From Pseudomonadota bacterium (GTDB lineage: Bacteria; Pseudomonadota; Alphaproteobacteria; Rhizobiales; Devosiaceae), in contig JAEYTY010000117.1 of NCBI GenBank assembly GCA_023433775.1, forward strand, positions 1-7,203: DNA of 7,203 bases. The letters run 5' to 3'. Below are positions 1-5,575 of this stretch, piece after piece; the first letter of the stretch is position 1, and each line of letters begins with the position of its first letter. Under the pieces are notes generated by a model that did no database searches, had not been told where the DNA came from, and saw only the letters and a list, made by a program, of their open reading frames with translations. Position numbers and translations under genes: made by a program.

Positions 1-78
1 GTGCAGCGCCATCGCGGCCAGATCAGCATCAAGAGCAAGCCGGGCGACGGCCTGCGGGTGGATGTGTTGCTGCCCTAG
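1..78 (+). CDS. C-terminal end of a sensor histidine kinase (partial)
   Basis: The first 25 codons read in frame from base 1 to a TAG at 76-78 and end in GQISIKSKPGDGLRVDVLLP. This is the typical tail of a histidine kinase ATPase domain: a glycine-containing strand, then a 'SxPGxGxxxxxxLP' G2-box and final beta strand that close the ATP pocket. Everything upstream (sensor region, His box, N box) lies outside the window, so the signal sensed and the partner regulator cannot be named. The gene converges on gcrA, with about 100 bases between the two stop codons. Family assignment rests on this short tail only. Confidence 0.7.
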   Translation: MQRHRGQISIKSKPGDGLRVDVLLP

Positions 79-135
79 GTTGTATCGACACAACCTACCG
101 GGCGCACCTGTGGGCAATTCTCAAATCCAAAAGCA

Positions 136-158
136 AAGGGCGCCGCGGGGGCGCCCTT
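136..158 (-). terminator. Rho-independent terminator of gcrA
   Basis: A perfect 9-bp inverted repeat (aagggcgcc at 136-144, ggcgccctt at 150-158) encloses a 5-base loop. Read on the minus strand it is followed by a T-rich tail (tgcttttggatttg), and it lies about 20 bases past the gcrA stop codon. The plus-strand side has no good T-tract, so it is assigned mainly to gcrA, though the symmetric stem could also help end the kinase transcript. Confidence 0.75.
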
Positions 159-179
159 GAAACTTGCCGTCTCGATCGT

Positions 180-737
180 TCAGCGCTTGCGCTTGTCCAT
201 CTGGTGATAGGCGCGGCGGGAGTGGAAGTCGCAATAGGGGCCGGTATCGAGGCTATGCTGGCCGCAGAAGTAGAAATCCTTGGAGAGCGGATCGCCGATG
301 GGCCACTTGCAGGTGTGCTCATTGAGCTGGAGCAGATTGAGGCGCTTGTCCTCGGGAATGAAGAGCTCGGCGCTGGCGGGCGCGACATAGAGCTCGGCTT
401 CCATCTCGGGGCTGGCGGCAAGGGCAGTGGCGCCCATGACCTGCGGACGGGACATGGTGACGCGCGGCTTTGCGGCGGCGCTGCTCATGCCCGCAGAGGG
501 GCTGGCGACGCGGCGGGGCGCCGGACGACTGGCCGGGCGGGCGCGCGGCGTGGTGTTGGTGGGCTTGGCCCGCGCCGAGAGCTTGAGGCGGTGCACCTTG
601 CCGATCACGGCATTGCGCGTGACGCCTTCGCCGAGCTCGCCGGCGATCTGGCTGGCGCTGAGGCCTTCCATCCAAAGCTTCTTCAACAGTTCGACGCGCT
701 CGTCAGTCCAGCCCGCCGATTGTGCTCCTGAAACCAT
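180..737 (-). CDS. gcrA: GcrA family cell-cycle transcriptional regulator
   Basis: GcrA is a DNA-binding transcription factor of alphaproteobacteria. It associates with sigma-70 RNA polymerase and acts at promoters carrying CcrM-methylated GANTC sites. From the chosen start the protein has 185 residues, the usual family size. Residues 10-54 form the helix-turn-helix domain (GWTDERVELLKKLW, then GVTRNAVIGKVHRLKLS). Residues 55-110 are a Pro/Ala/Arg-rich linker. Residues 130-185 are the conserved C-terminal, sigma-interacting domain (NEHTCKWPIGDP, YFCGQHS, PYCDFHSRRAY) with H141, C143, C158, C169 and H172. The frame is open upstream to another ATG at 758 (7 more residues) and a GTG at 824 (29 more). 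I chose 737 because it has AAGGA about 13 bases upstream and gives the least extra sequence before the conserved Trp. Family assignment is firm; the start is uncertain. Confidence 0.93.
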   Translation of the reverse strand: MVSGAQSAGWTDERVELLKKLWMEGLSASQIAGELGEGVTRNAVIGKVHRLKLSARAKPTNTTPRARPASRPAPRRVASPSAGMSSAAAKPRVTMSRPQVMGATALAASPEMEAELYVAPASAELFIPEDKRLNLLQLNEHTCKWPIGDPLSKDFYFCGQHSLDTGPYCDFHSRRAYHQMDKRKR

Positions 738-761
738 CGTCAAAACAGAATCCTTCATTGC

Positions 762-783
762 GCTGCCAAAACGGCTTGGCAGC
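762..783. repeat. Perfect 8-bp inverted repeat just upstream of gcrA starts
   Basis: gctgccaa (762-769) and ttggcagc (776-783) pair perfectly around a 6-base loop. If gcrA starts at 737 or 758 the hairpin lies in the mRNA leader, 3 bases from the upstream ATG. As DNA it is a TGCCAA-N6-TTGGCA palindrome that a dimeric repressor could bind. If translation began at GTG 824 it would lie inside the coding sequence. Confidence 0.5.
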
Positions 784-913
784 CTTATCGACTCTACAGT
801 TCGTATGTTGAGCTGGTCCGCCACACGAAATGTCGTGTCCCCAACGAGGATGAGAGTACGCCATCGGCGGAATCGGGATCAAGAGTCGGGTGGGACTTTC
901 CCCGTAAATTCGT

Positions 914-931
914 TGGTTAAAATTATGCTAA
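914..931. promoter_or_regulatory. Near-consensus CtrA-binding motif
   Basis: TTAA (917-920), seven bases, then CTAA (928-931) matches the CtrA full-site consensus TTAA-N7-TTAA with one mismatch. On the minus strand the site contains TTAACCA, the extended half-site. CtrA regulates gcrA in Caulobacter, so position fits function. The motif is short and AT-rich, and chance is not excluded. Confidence 0.4.
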
Positions 932-969
932 GAAAGTTTGAGTCAAATCAGCGGCTTGGCGCGAGATTG

Positions 970-999
970 TTGACTTGGAAGGCAAAAATCGCCTAATTC
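970..999 (+). promoter_or_regulatory. Possible promoter for the argD leader
   Basis: TTGACT (970-975) is a good -35 hexamer. About 18 bases on lies TAATTC (994-999), a weak -10 candidate. It is the only recognisable -35-like element between gcrA and argD on the plus strand. A transcript from here would start near 1005 and enter the 1008-1033 hairpin almost at once, so either the true start lies further upstream or the leader is subject to early termination. Confidence 0.3.
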
Positions 1000-1007
1000 T
1001 GAGGTCC

Positions 1008-1042
1008 AAACGCGCTGCCGAGGGGGCGCGTTTTTGATTTTT
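1008..1042 (+). terminator. Terminator-like hairpin in the argD leader
   Basis: aaacgcgc (1008-1015) pairs perfectly with gcgcgttt (1026-1033) around a 10-base loop. It runs straight into a T-rich tract (ttgatttttg), the form of an intrinsic terminator on the plus strand. No plus-strand gene precedes it after gcrA, so it either ends a short leader or small RNA, or acts as an attenuator before argD. The structure is seen directly; the function is inferred. Confidence 0.55.
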
Positions 1043-1058
1043 GTGACCTCTTTGTCAC
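1043..1058. repeat. Inverted repeat GTGAC-N6-GTCAC upstream of argD
   Basis: GTGAC (1043-1047) and GTCAC (1054-1058) form a 16-bp dyad centred about 41 bases before the argD ATG, a plausible operator for a dimeric regulator. It resembles a CRP-type site, but the TGTGA/TCAC halves are 8 rather than 6 bases apart, so no regulator is named. Confidence 0.35.
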
Positions 1059-1091
1059 GCCCCTGATCCCTTGCAATGGAGAAATTCAGCC

Positions 1092-2291
1092 ATGTCTTCG
1101 CTCTACGGCACATATGCCCGGTCCGATCTCGCTTTCGAGCGGGGCGAGGGTATGCGCCTGTATGACCAGCATGGCCGAGATTATCTCGACTTTCACTCCG
1201 GCATTGCGGTCAATGCGCTGGGCCATGCCGACCCGCATCTGGTCGCCACGCTGCGGAGCGCCGCCGAAAAGGTCTGGCATGTCTCCAATGTGTTCTCGAT
1301 CCCCGAGCAGGAGCGGCTGGGCCAGCGGCTGGTCGACCAGACCTTTGCCGACAAGGTGTTTTTCACCAATTCGGGCGCCGAGGCCATTGAATGCGCGATC
1401 AAGACGGCGCGGCATTATTTCTTCGCCAAGGGCGAGCCTGAGCGCTACGAGATCATCGCCTTTACCGGCTCGTTCCATGGACGGACGCTGGGCACGATCG
1501 CGGCTGGCGGCAATCCGAGCTATCTCGAAGGCTTTGGCCCGCCCATGCCGGGCTTCAAGCACACGGCGCCGGGTGATCTTGAGGCGGTGAAGGCACTGAT
1601 CGGGCCACAGACCTGCGCGATCCTGATCGAACCCGTGCAGGGCGAAGGCGGGGTGACCGCCATGAGCGTCGAATTCATGCAGGGCCTGCGGGCGCTGTGC
1701 GACGAGCATGGCCTGTTGCTGGTGCTGGACGAGGTGCAGTGCGGCTTTGGCCGGACGGGGCGGTTTTTCGCGCATGAATGGGCGAGCATCACGCCCGATA
1801 TCGTTGCGGTCGCCAAGGCGATTGGCGGTGGCTTTCCGCTGGGGGCGTGCCTCGCGCGGGAAGAGGTGGCCGCATCCATGGTGCCGGGCACGCATGGCTC
1901 GACCTATGGCGGCAATCCGCTGGCCTGTGCGGTGGGTAATGCCGTGCTCGACCGGATTCTGGCGCCCGGCTTTATCGACCATGTCAATCTGATGGGTCAG
2001 CGGCTGGCCTGGCATTTGCAGCAGCTGGCGCAGAAATATCCAGAACAGGTGCTGGAAACGCGGGGCAAGGGATTGCTGGCCGGCATCAAGATTGCCCCGC
2101 CGGTGCGTGATTTCGTGGCGCGGCTGCGCGATGACCATCAATTGCTGGCGATTGGCGCTGGCGACAATGTGCTGCGCCTCCTGCCGCCGCTGATCGTTTC
2201 GGAAGAAGACATTGTGGAAGCGATGGAGCGGATTTCGGCGGCCTTCGACGCTATCGAAGCGGAAACCGCTGCCACGGCGGCCGCGGGGTAA
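1092..2291 (+). CDS. argD: Acetylornithine aminotransferase
   Basis: ArgD is a cytosolic PLP enzyme that transaminates N-acetylglutamate 5-semialdehyde to N-acetylornithine in arginine synthesis; in many bacteria it also serves as succinyldiaminopimelate aminotransferase in lysine synthesis. The 399 residues match the family's usual length. Visible class-III aminotransferase features are FTNSGAEA (91-98, phosphate binding), FHGRT (128-132), the LDEVQ Asp213 that contacts the PLP ring nitrogen, AVAKAIGGGFPLGA with the Schiff-base Lys242, STYGGNPLA (Thr271) and RLLPPLIVSEEDI near the C-terminus. The ATG at 1092 is chosen because the conserved protein starts there and GGAG lies 10 bases upstream; a TTG at 1071 would add seven residues. 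The next gene is argF, 127 bases on. The C-terminal tail (ETAATAAAG) is low-complexity, as is common. Confidence 0.96.
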   Translation: MSSLYGTYARSDLAFERGEGMRLYDQHGRDYLDFHSGIAVNALGHADPHLVATLRSAAEKVWHVSNVFSIPEQERLGQRLVDQTFADKVFFTNSGAEAIECAIKTARHYFFAKGEPERYEIIAFTGSFHGRTLGTIAAGGNPSYLEGFGPPMPGFKHTAPGDLEAVKALIGPQTCAILIEPVQGEGGVTAMSVEFMQGLRALCDEHGLLLVLDEVQCGFGRTGRFFAHEWASITPDIVAVAKAIGGGFPLGACLAREEVAASMVPGTHGSTYGGNPLACAVGNAVLDRILAPGFIDHVNLMGQRLAWHLQQLAQKYPEQVLETRGKGLLAGIKIAPPVRDFVARLRDDHQLLAIGAGDNVLRLLPPLIVSEEDIVEAMERISAAFDAIEAETAATAAAG

Positions 2292-2418
2292 ATGTCATGT
2301 TGACGTTCTATCATTTTGGACGGCGGCGAAACGGGGCCTTTCCTCCCCCCTGAGCGGGCAAGCGCAAAGCGCCCCCAAGCCCATAGATTATATCAGCGTC
2401 ACAAAAGGACACCGGCCC

Positions 2419-3351
2419 ATGACTTCGACCGGCAACCCAAGACATTTTCTTTCGATCGACGATTTCGACTATTCCGAGCTGCGCGGTATGCTCAACGCCG
2501 CCGGTTCGCTCAAGCAGCGCCTCAAAGAGGGCGACCGCCCGCAGCTCCTCAAGGACAAGGTGCTGGCGATGATTTTTGAGCGCCAGTCGACCCGCACCCG
2601 CGTCAGCTTTGACGTGGGAATGCGCCAGCTGGGCGGCGAGACCATCATGCTTTCGGGCCAGGAAATGCAGCTCAGCCGCGAAGAAACGCTTTCGGACACC
2701 GCCAAGGTGCTGAGCCGCTATGTGGACGCCATCATGATCCGCATTCTGAGCCATGCCGACCTGCTCGAATTGTCGGAAGCGGCCAGCGTGCCGGTGATCA
2801 ATGGGCTGACGCGGCGGGCGCATCCCTGCCAGATCATGGCCGACCTCATGACCTTTGAGGAGCATCGGGGCAATATCAAGGGCGCCAAGGTCGCCTGGGT
2901 GGGTGACAGCAATAATGTGCTGCATTCCTGGGTGAATGCGGCCGAGCTGTTCGAATGCCACCTGACGATTGCGACGCCGGAAGAATATAGCCCCGAAAAG
3001 GATTTGATGGATGACATCCGGCGCGCCGGGGAATTCGTCAAACTGATCGAAGATCCGCGCGAGGCCGTGGAAGGCGCCGATCTCGTTATTACCGATACCT
3101 GGGTATCGATGGGCGATGTGGATATTGCCGAGCGCCGCCGGGTCTTGAAACCGTACCAGGTCAACACCAGCTTGATGGCACTAGCGGACAAGAACGCTCT
3201 TTTCATGCATGACCTGCCCGCCCATCGGGGCGATGAGGTTACCGACGAGGTCATCGACGGGCCGCAATCGGTTGTGTGGGACGAGGCCGAAAACCGCCTC
3301 CACGCGCAAAAAGCTATCCTGTGCTGGGCCCTCGGGGTCGAGACAAACTAA
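2419..3351 (+). CDS. argF: Ornithine carbamoyltransferase
   Basis: ArgF joins carbamoyl phosphate and ornithine to give citrulline, the sixth step of arginine synthesis, in the cytosol. The 310-residue protein has the carbamoyl-phosphate motif STRTR (57-61), HPCQ (135-138), the domain-2 stretch WVGDSNNVLHSW (160-171) and the ornithine loop DTWVSMG (226-232). One oddity stands out: the family HCLP motif reads HDLP (264-267), so the usual active-site Cys is Asp265, with codon GAC at 3211-3213. The ATG at 2419 is chosen because it has AAGGA 9 bases upstream and begins the conserved protein; the frame runs back to a GTG inside argD, but that sequence is not family-like. The 127 bases after argD hold no gene and no convincing promoter, so co-transcription with argD is likely. 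Confidence 0.95.
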   Translation: MTSTGNPRHFLSIDDFDYSELRGMLNAAGSLKQRLKEGDRPQLLKDKVLAMIFERQSTRTRVSFDVGMRQLGGETIMLSGQEMQLSREETLSDTAKVLSRYVDAIMIRILSHADLLELSEAASVPVINGLTRRAHPCQIMADLMTFEEHRGNIKGAKVAWVGDSNNVLHSWVNAAELFECHLTIATPEEYSPEKDLMDDIRRAGEFVKLIEDPREAVEGADLVITDTWVSMGDVDIAERRRVLKPYQVNTSLMALADKNALFMHDLPAHRGDEVTDEVIDGPQSVVWDEAENRLHAQKAILCWALGVETN

Positions 3352-3378
3352 GACTGGCTTGCAATTCGCGCATTTCAA

Positions 3379-3408
3379 ACACCACCCCTGCCCCGGCACG
3401 GGTGGTGT
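3379..3408. terminator. Inverted repeat after argF, possible terminator
   Basis: acaccaccc (3379-3387) and gggtggtgt (3400-3408) pair perfectly over 9 bp around a 12-base loop, 27 bases after the argF stop. There is no T-tract on the plus strand, so it may be a weak terminator, an mRNA 3'-end stabiliser or a processing site between argF and hslO. Confidence 0.45.
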
Positions 3409-3474
3409 CGCAGCTTTGTGCGATTGGCCAGTGGCACAATCGGGCCGGGCCGCGTAGCCTTGGGAACGAGACAT

Positions 3475-4497
3475 ATGAAGACGGAACCGACGACGATGAA
3501 CGAGAACCTGCTCTCTGCCCTGGGCCTCGACAGGCCCGAGACCGGCGACGATGCCGTGGTCTCCTTCGCGCTCGAAAAACTCGATACGCGCGGCCGCGTG
3601 GTGCAACTGGGCGAAGCGCTCGATACGATCCTGTCGCGGCACGATTATCCGGCGCCGGTGGCCCGCCTGCTCGGCGAGGCCGTGGTTCTCGCTGCGCTGA
3701 TCGGATCGTCGCTGAAATTTGAGGGCAAGTTCATCCTGCAGACGCAGACGGATGGACCGGTGAACCTGCTGGTGGTCGATTTCGACGCGCCGGACGGGAT
3801 GCGCGGCTATGCCCGCTACGACCATGATATGCTGGTGAAGGCGGCTGAGACCGGCGCAACCAGCCCGGCGGAATTGCTGGGCAATGGGCACCTCGCGATG
3901 ACCATCGACCAGGGGCCGCATATGGAGCGCTACCAGGGCATCGTGGCGCTGCATGGCAATTCGCTGGAAGAGGTGGCGCATACCTATTTCATGCAGTCCG
4001 AACAGATCCCGACCCAGGTGCGGCTCGCGGTGGCGCAGATGACGACACGCGGCGATCATCGTCCGCGCTGGCGGGCGGGCGGAATGCTGATCCAGCATCT
4101 GCCGGCCAGCGGCATAGCGGTGATGGCGGACCTGCCGGGCGATGGCAATTTCGACAATCCCGATATGTCCGACCCCGACTTCCAGGAGGCCGATGGCTGG
4201 AGCGAAGCCAAGGCACTGCTGGCGACGGTGGCGGATATTGAGCTGGCCGATCCCGATGTTTCGCCCGAGAGGCTGATGTTCCGGCTGTTCCACGAAACGG
4301 GCGTCCGCGTGTTTCCGCCCGTGGCTCTCTATGAACGCTGCAGCTGCTCGGCGGATCGTATCGAAGAAATGCTGAGCACAAGCTTTACGGAAGCCGACCG
4401 CCAGGAAATGGCCGTGGATGGCGAAATCGAAGTCGTGTGCGAATTCTGCTCCACGGCCTATCGCTTTAACCCGCATCAGTTTCACAACCACAACTGA
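3475..4497 (+). CDS. hslO: Hsp33 redox-regulated molecular chaperone
   Basis: Hsp33 is a cytosolic holdase. Oxidation releases zinc and forms disulfides, switching it on to bind unfolding proteins under oxidative stress. The 340-residue product is longer than the roughly 290 of E. coli, from an N-terminal extension and an insert near 218-240 (GDGNFDNPDMSDPDFQEADG). The N-terminal domain is recognisable (RLLGEAVVLAALIGSSLKF, KFILQTQTDGPVNLLVVDF), followed by the core around GIVALHGNSLEEVAHTYFMQSEQIPT (in two parts, 155-180). The redox switch is complete: C289-x-C291 (RCSCS) and C322-x-x-C325 (VCEFCS). Start 3475 has GGGA 9 bases upstream; ATG 3496 is an alternative seven codons in. It follows argF by 123 bases and may share its transcript or use its own promoter. 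Confidence 0.95.
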   Translation: MKTEPTTMNENLLSALGLDRPETGDDAVVSFALEKLDTRGRVVQLGEALDTILSRHDYPAPVARLLGEAVVLAALIGSSLKFEGKFILQTQTDGPVNLLVVDFDAPDGMRGYARYDHDMLVKAAETGATSPAELLGNGHLAMTIDQGPHMERYQGIVALHGNSLEEVAHTYFMQSEQIPTQVRLAVAQMTTRGDHRPRWRAGGMLIQHLPASGIAVMADLPGDGNFDNPDMSDPDFQEADGWSEAKALLATVADIELADPDVSPERLMFRLFHETGVRVFPPVALYERCSCSADRIEEMLSTSFTEADRQEMAVDGEIEVVCEFCSTAYRFNPHQFHNHN

Positions 4498-4511
4498 GCA
4501 GACATACTGAC

Positions 4512-4546
4512 GCCCGGCCCCATCGCAGGACAAGCGAGGGCCGGGC
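4512..4546 (+). terminator. Terminator hairpin after hslO
   Basis: gcccggccc (4512-4520) pairs perfectly with gggccgggc (4538-4546). Inside it tcgc (4523-4526) pairs with gcga (4534-4537), giving a 13-bp stem with a 2-base bulge. It starts 14 bases after the hslO stop. There is no T-run, but stem strength and placement make it the likely end of the arg-hslO transcript and a boundary to the quorum-sensing module. Confidence 0.65.
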
Positions 4547-4554
4547 AGCAAGTC

Positions 4555-4607
4555 TCACAATTGTGATTGGTGATATAATAGCATGGACAGTTCGGTCCCC
4601 AATTGTG
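4555..4607 (+). promoter_or_regulatory. luxR promoter region: palindrome, -10 box, phased CAATTGTG repeats
   Basis: TATAAT at 4574-4579 is a perfect -10 hexamer, but no good -35 lies 16-18 bases upstream. Instead TCACAATTGTGA (4555-4566), a perfect 12-bp palindrome, covers the -35 and spacer region. Its core CAATTGTG (4558-4565) recurs at 4600-4607, exactly 42 bases (four helical turns) downstream, near the predicted transcript start. This suggests one regulator binding both sites across the promoter. The predicted luxR leader would be about 170 bases. Confidence 0.5.
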
Positions 4608-4651
4608 GGTAGAACAGTACTTTCAAGCGCAATGTGATCGCCACTTCAGTG

Positions 4652-4680
4652 CTTCGAACTACATAATTTCTACTTCGAAC
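4652..4680. repeat. Two CTTCGAAC direct repeats 21 bp apart in the luxR leader
   Basis: CTTCGAAC occurs at 4652-4659 and 4673-4680, each containing the palindrome TTCGAA. The 21-base period is two helical turns, as in tandem operators. Just downstream gcaagcttgc (4689-4698) is a perfect 10-bp palindrome. Nothing else in 4608-4756 looks like a gene. Confidence 0.4.
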
Positions 4681-4756
4681 AAAATGCTGCAAGCTTGCTT
4701 TCGGGCGCGAACAGGCGAAGATTGCAATCGTTTGAGGGGATTTTCTGGGGGGTCGG

Positions 4757-5473
4757 ATGAATGCCGATCTGATGTCGACGATCGAAGCTATTCAGCAGGC
4801 CGATTCTGCTTCGATCCACGGCATTCTGTATTCTGCTATCAACCGCTACGGATTCGAACGATTTATCGTTTCCGGCCTGCCTGACCGTGGCATGGATGTA
4901 CGCCCTTTCGTTTTGCTTTCGGGTTGGTCCGACGAATGGTATGGGCGCTATACGGGCGAAGGCTATGTCCACCTCGACCCCGTTGCACGGCAGTGTTTTT
5001 CCACGACAACACCATTTGACTGGGCCGATGCGCCCTTTGACCGGGAGAATGACCTGCCCGCCAGGCGGGTTATGGACGAGGCCCGCGATTTCGGCATGAG
5101 CGACGGATTTTGCGTGCCCGTGCATATGGAAGGCGGAATGCAAGGGGTGGTGTCGCTGGTGGGCAGCACGGCTGAGCTAAGCGACCACGACCGGCTGGAG
5201 CTGCACATGCTGGCGCTTTATGCGCATGGGCGGCTGCGCTTTCTCAATTCCCAAAGGAGCGAGCACAATGTGCGTCGCGCCATTACCCAGCGCGAGGCAG
5301 AAGTGCTGAAATGGGCCGCGCGCGGCAAAACCGCTTCAGAGATTGCCGACATTACCGGCCTCAGCGTGCGCACGATCAACCAGCATTGCGAAAATGCGCA
5401 GAAGCGGCTGGGCACGAATAACCGCCTGCATACGGTTGTCGAGGCCATCCGCCACAAGCTGATTATCCTGTGA
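4757..5473 (+). CDS. LuxR family quorum-sensing transcriptional regulator
   Basis: This is a cytosolic receptor that binds an acyl-homoserine lactone and then DNA. The 238 residues match the usual 230-250. The N-terminal half is an autoinducer-binding domain with the invariant pocket residues in order: W61 and Y65 (EWYGRY), D74-P75 (HLDPV), W89 and G113. All are kept, so it should bind a true AHL rather than be a degenerate solo. Residues 173-230 are the GerE-type helix-turn-helix (ITQREAEVLKWAARGKTASE, then VRTINQHCENAQKRLG) with the conserved E180, L184, G190 and V204. The ATG at 4757 has a GGGGGG run about 4 bases upstream. It lies 102 bases before a luxI-type gene on the same strand, which makes the two a cognate pair. 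No allele name is given because the AHL is unknown. Confidence 0.93.
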   Translation: MNADLMSTIEAIQQADSASIHGILYSAINRYGFERFIVSGLPDRGMDVRPFVLLSGWSDEWYGRYTGEGYVHLDPVARQCFSTTTPFDWADAPFDRENDLPARRVMDEARDFGMSDGFCVPVHMEGGMQGVVSLVGSTAELSDHDRLELHMLALYAHGRLRFLNSQRSEHNVRRAITQREAEVLKWAARGKTASEIADITGLSVRTINQHCENAQKRLGTNNRLHTVVEAIRHKLIIL

Positions 5474-5495
5474 TGCGGAAACAGCGCGACGCTAT

Positions 5496-5513
5496 ATTGG
5501 GATTTTTACCAAT
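5496..5513. promoter_or_regulatory. Candidate lux box upstream of the AHL synthase
   Basis: attgg (5496-5500) and ccaat (5509-5513) frame an 18-bp imperfect dyad in which 6 of 9 position pairs are complementary. Lux boxes are inverted repeats of 18-20 bp just upstream of the -35. With a -10 in the AT-rich block at 5538-5556, the dyad centre lies near -48, close to the class II activator position. It does not match the classic V. fischeri or TraR box, so sequence identity alone would not flag it. Confidence 0.45.
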
Positions 5514-5537
5514 TCCCACCACGAACCCGGCCATGCG

Positions 5538-5556
5538 TAATATTATATTAATAATA
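5538..5556 (+). promoter_or_regulatory. AT-only promoter block of the AHL synthase
   Basis: Nineteen consecutive A/T bases in an otherwise GC-rich region contain TATTAT and TATATT, both acceptable -10 hexamers, and an inverted repeat TATTAT (5541-5546) / ATAATA (5551-5556). It lies 20-38 bases before the luxI-type start, right for a -10 and easily melted. No good -35 is present, which fits activator dependence. Confidence 0.45.
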
Positions 5557-5575
5557 GGGCGCATTCGGGGGCAGA

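Larger units (their letters stand above)
748..944. promoter_or_regulatory. Cluster of five GANTC (CcrM) sites in the gcrA-argD divergent region
   Basis: GANTC occurs at 748-752 (GAATC), 790-794 (GACTC), 870-874 (GAATC), 883-887 (GAGTC) and 940-944 (GAGTC): five in 197 bases, against about one per 256 expected by chance. CcrM methylates GANTC adenines in alphaproteobacteria and GcrA responds to that methylation. A cluster beside gcrA therefore suggests that its expression follows the methylation state of the locus. The motif positions are seen directly; the regulation is inferred. Confidence 0.6.

Noticed and set aside
427..996. 189-codon plus-strand frame opposite gcrA, running into the intergenic region
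   Set aside because: Most of it mirrors gcrA coding. The extension past 824 has no recognisable domain and no convincing ribosome-binding site.
1042..1059. CRP/FNR site upstream of argD
   Set aside because: The TGTGA and TCAC halves are 8 bases apart instead of 6, and the outer bases do not match either consensus.
1086..2141. 351-codon open frame on the minus strand
   Set aside because: It is antisense to argD, whose PLP motifs are unambiguous; composition is that of a shadow frame.
2212..2418. Longer argF beginning at a GTG inside argD
   Set aside because: The added residues have no resemblance to the family, while ATG 2419 has AAGGA at ideal distance and starts the conserved protein.
3181..4551. 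456-codon open frame on the minus strand
   Set aside because: It lies antisense to hslO and the argF end, and is rich in His, Arg and Gln as expected for the shadow of a GC-rich gene. hslO carries the complete family motifs on the other strand.
4555..4566. lac-operator-like site
   Set aside because: Shared AATTGTG letters are in the reverse arrangement relative to the lac operator, so the resemblance is coincidental.
4603..4884. 93-codon frame starting in the luxR leader
   Set aside because: It overlaps luxR by 128 bases in another frame, has no domain and no good ribosome-binding site. I treat the region as leader DNA.
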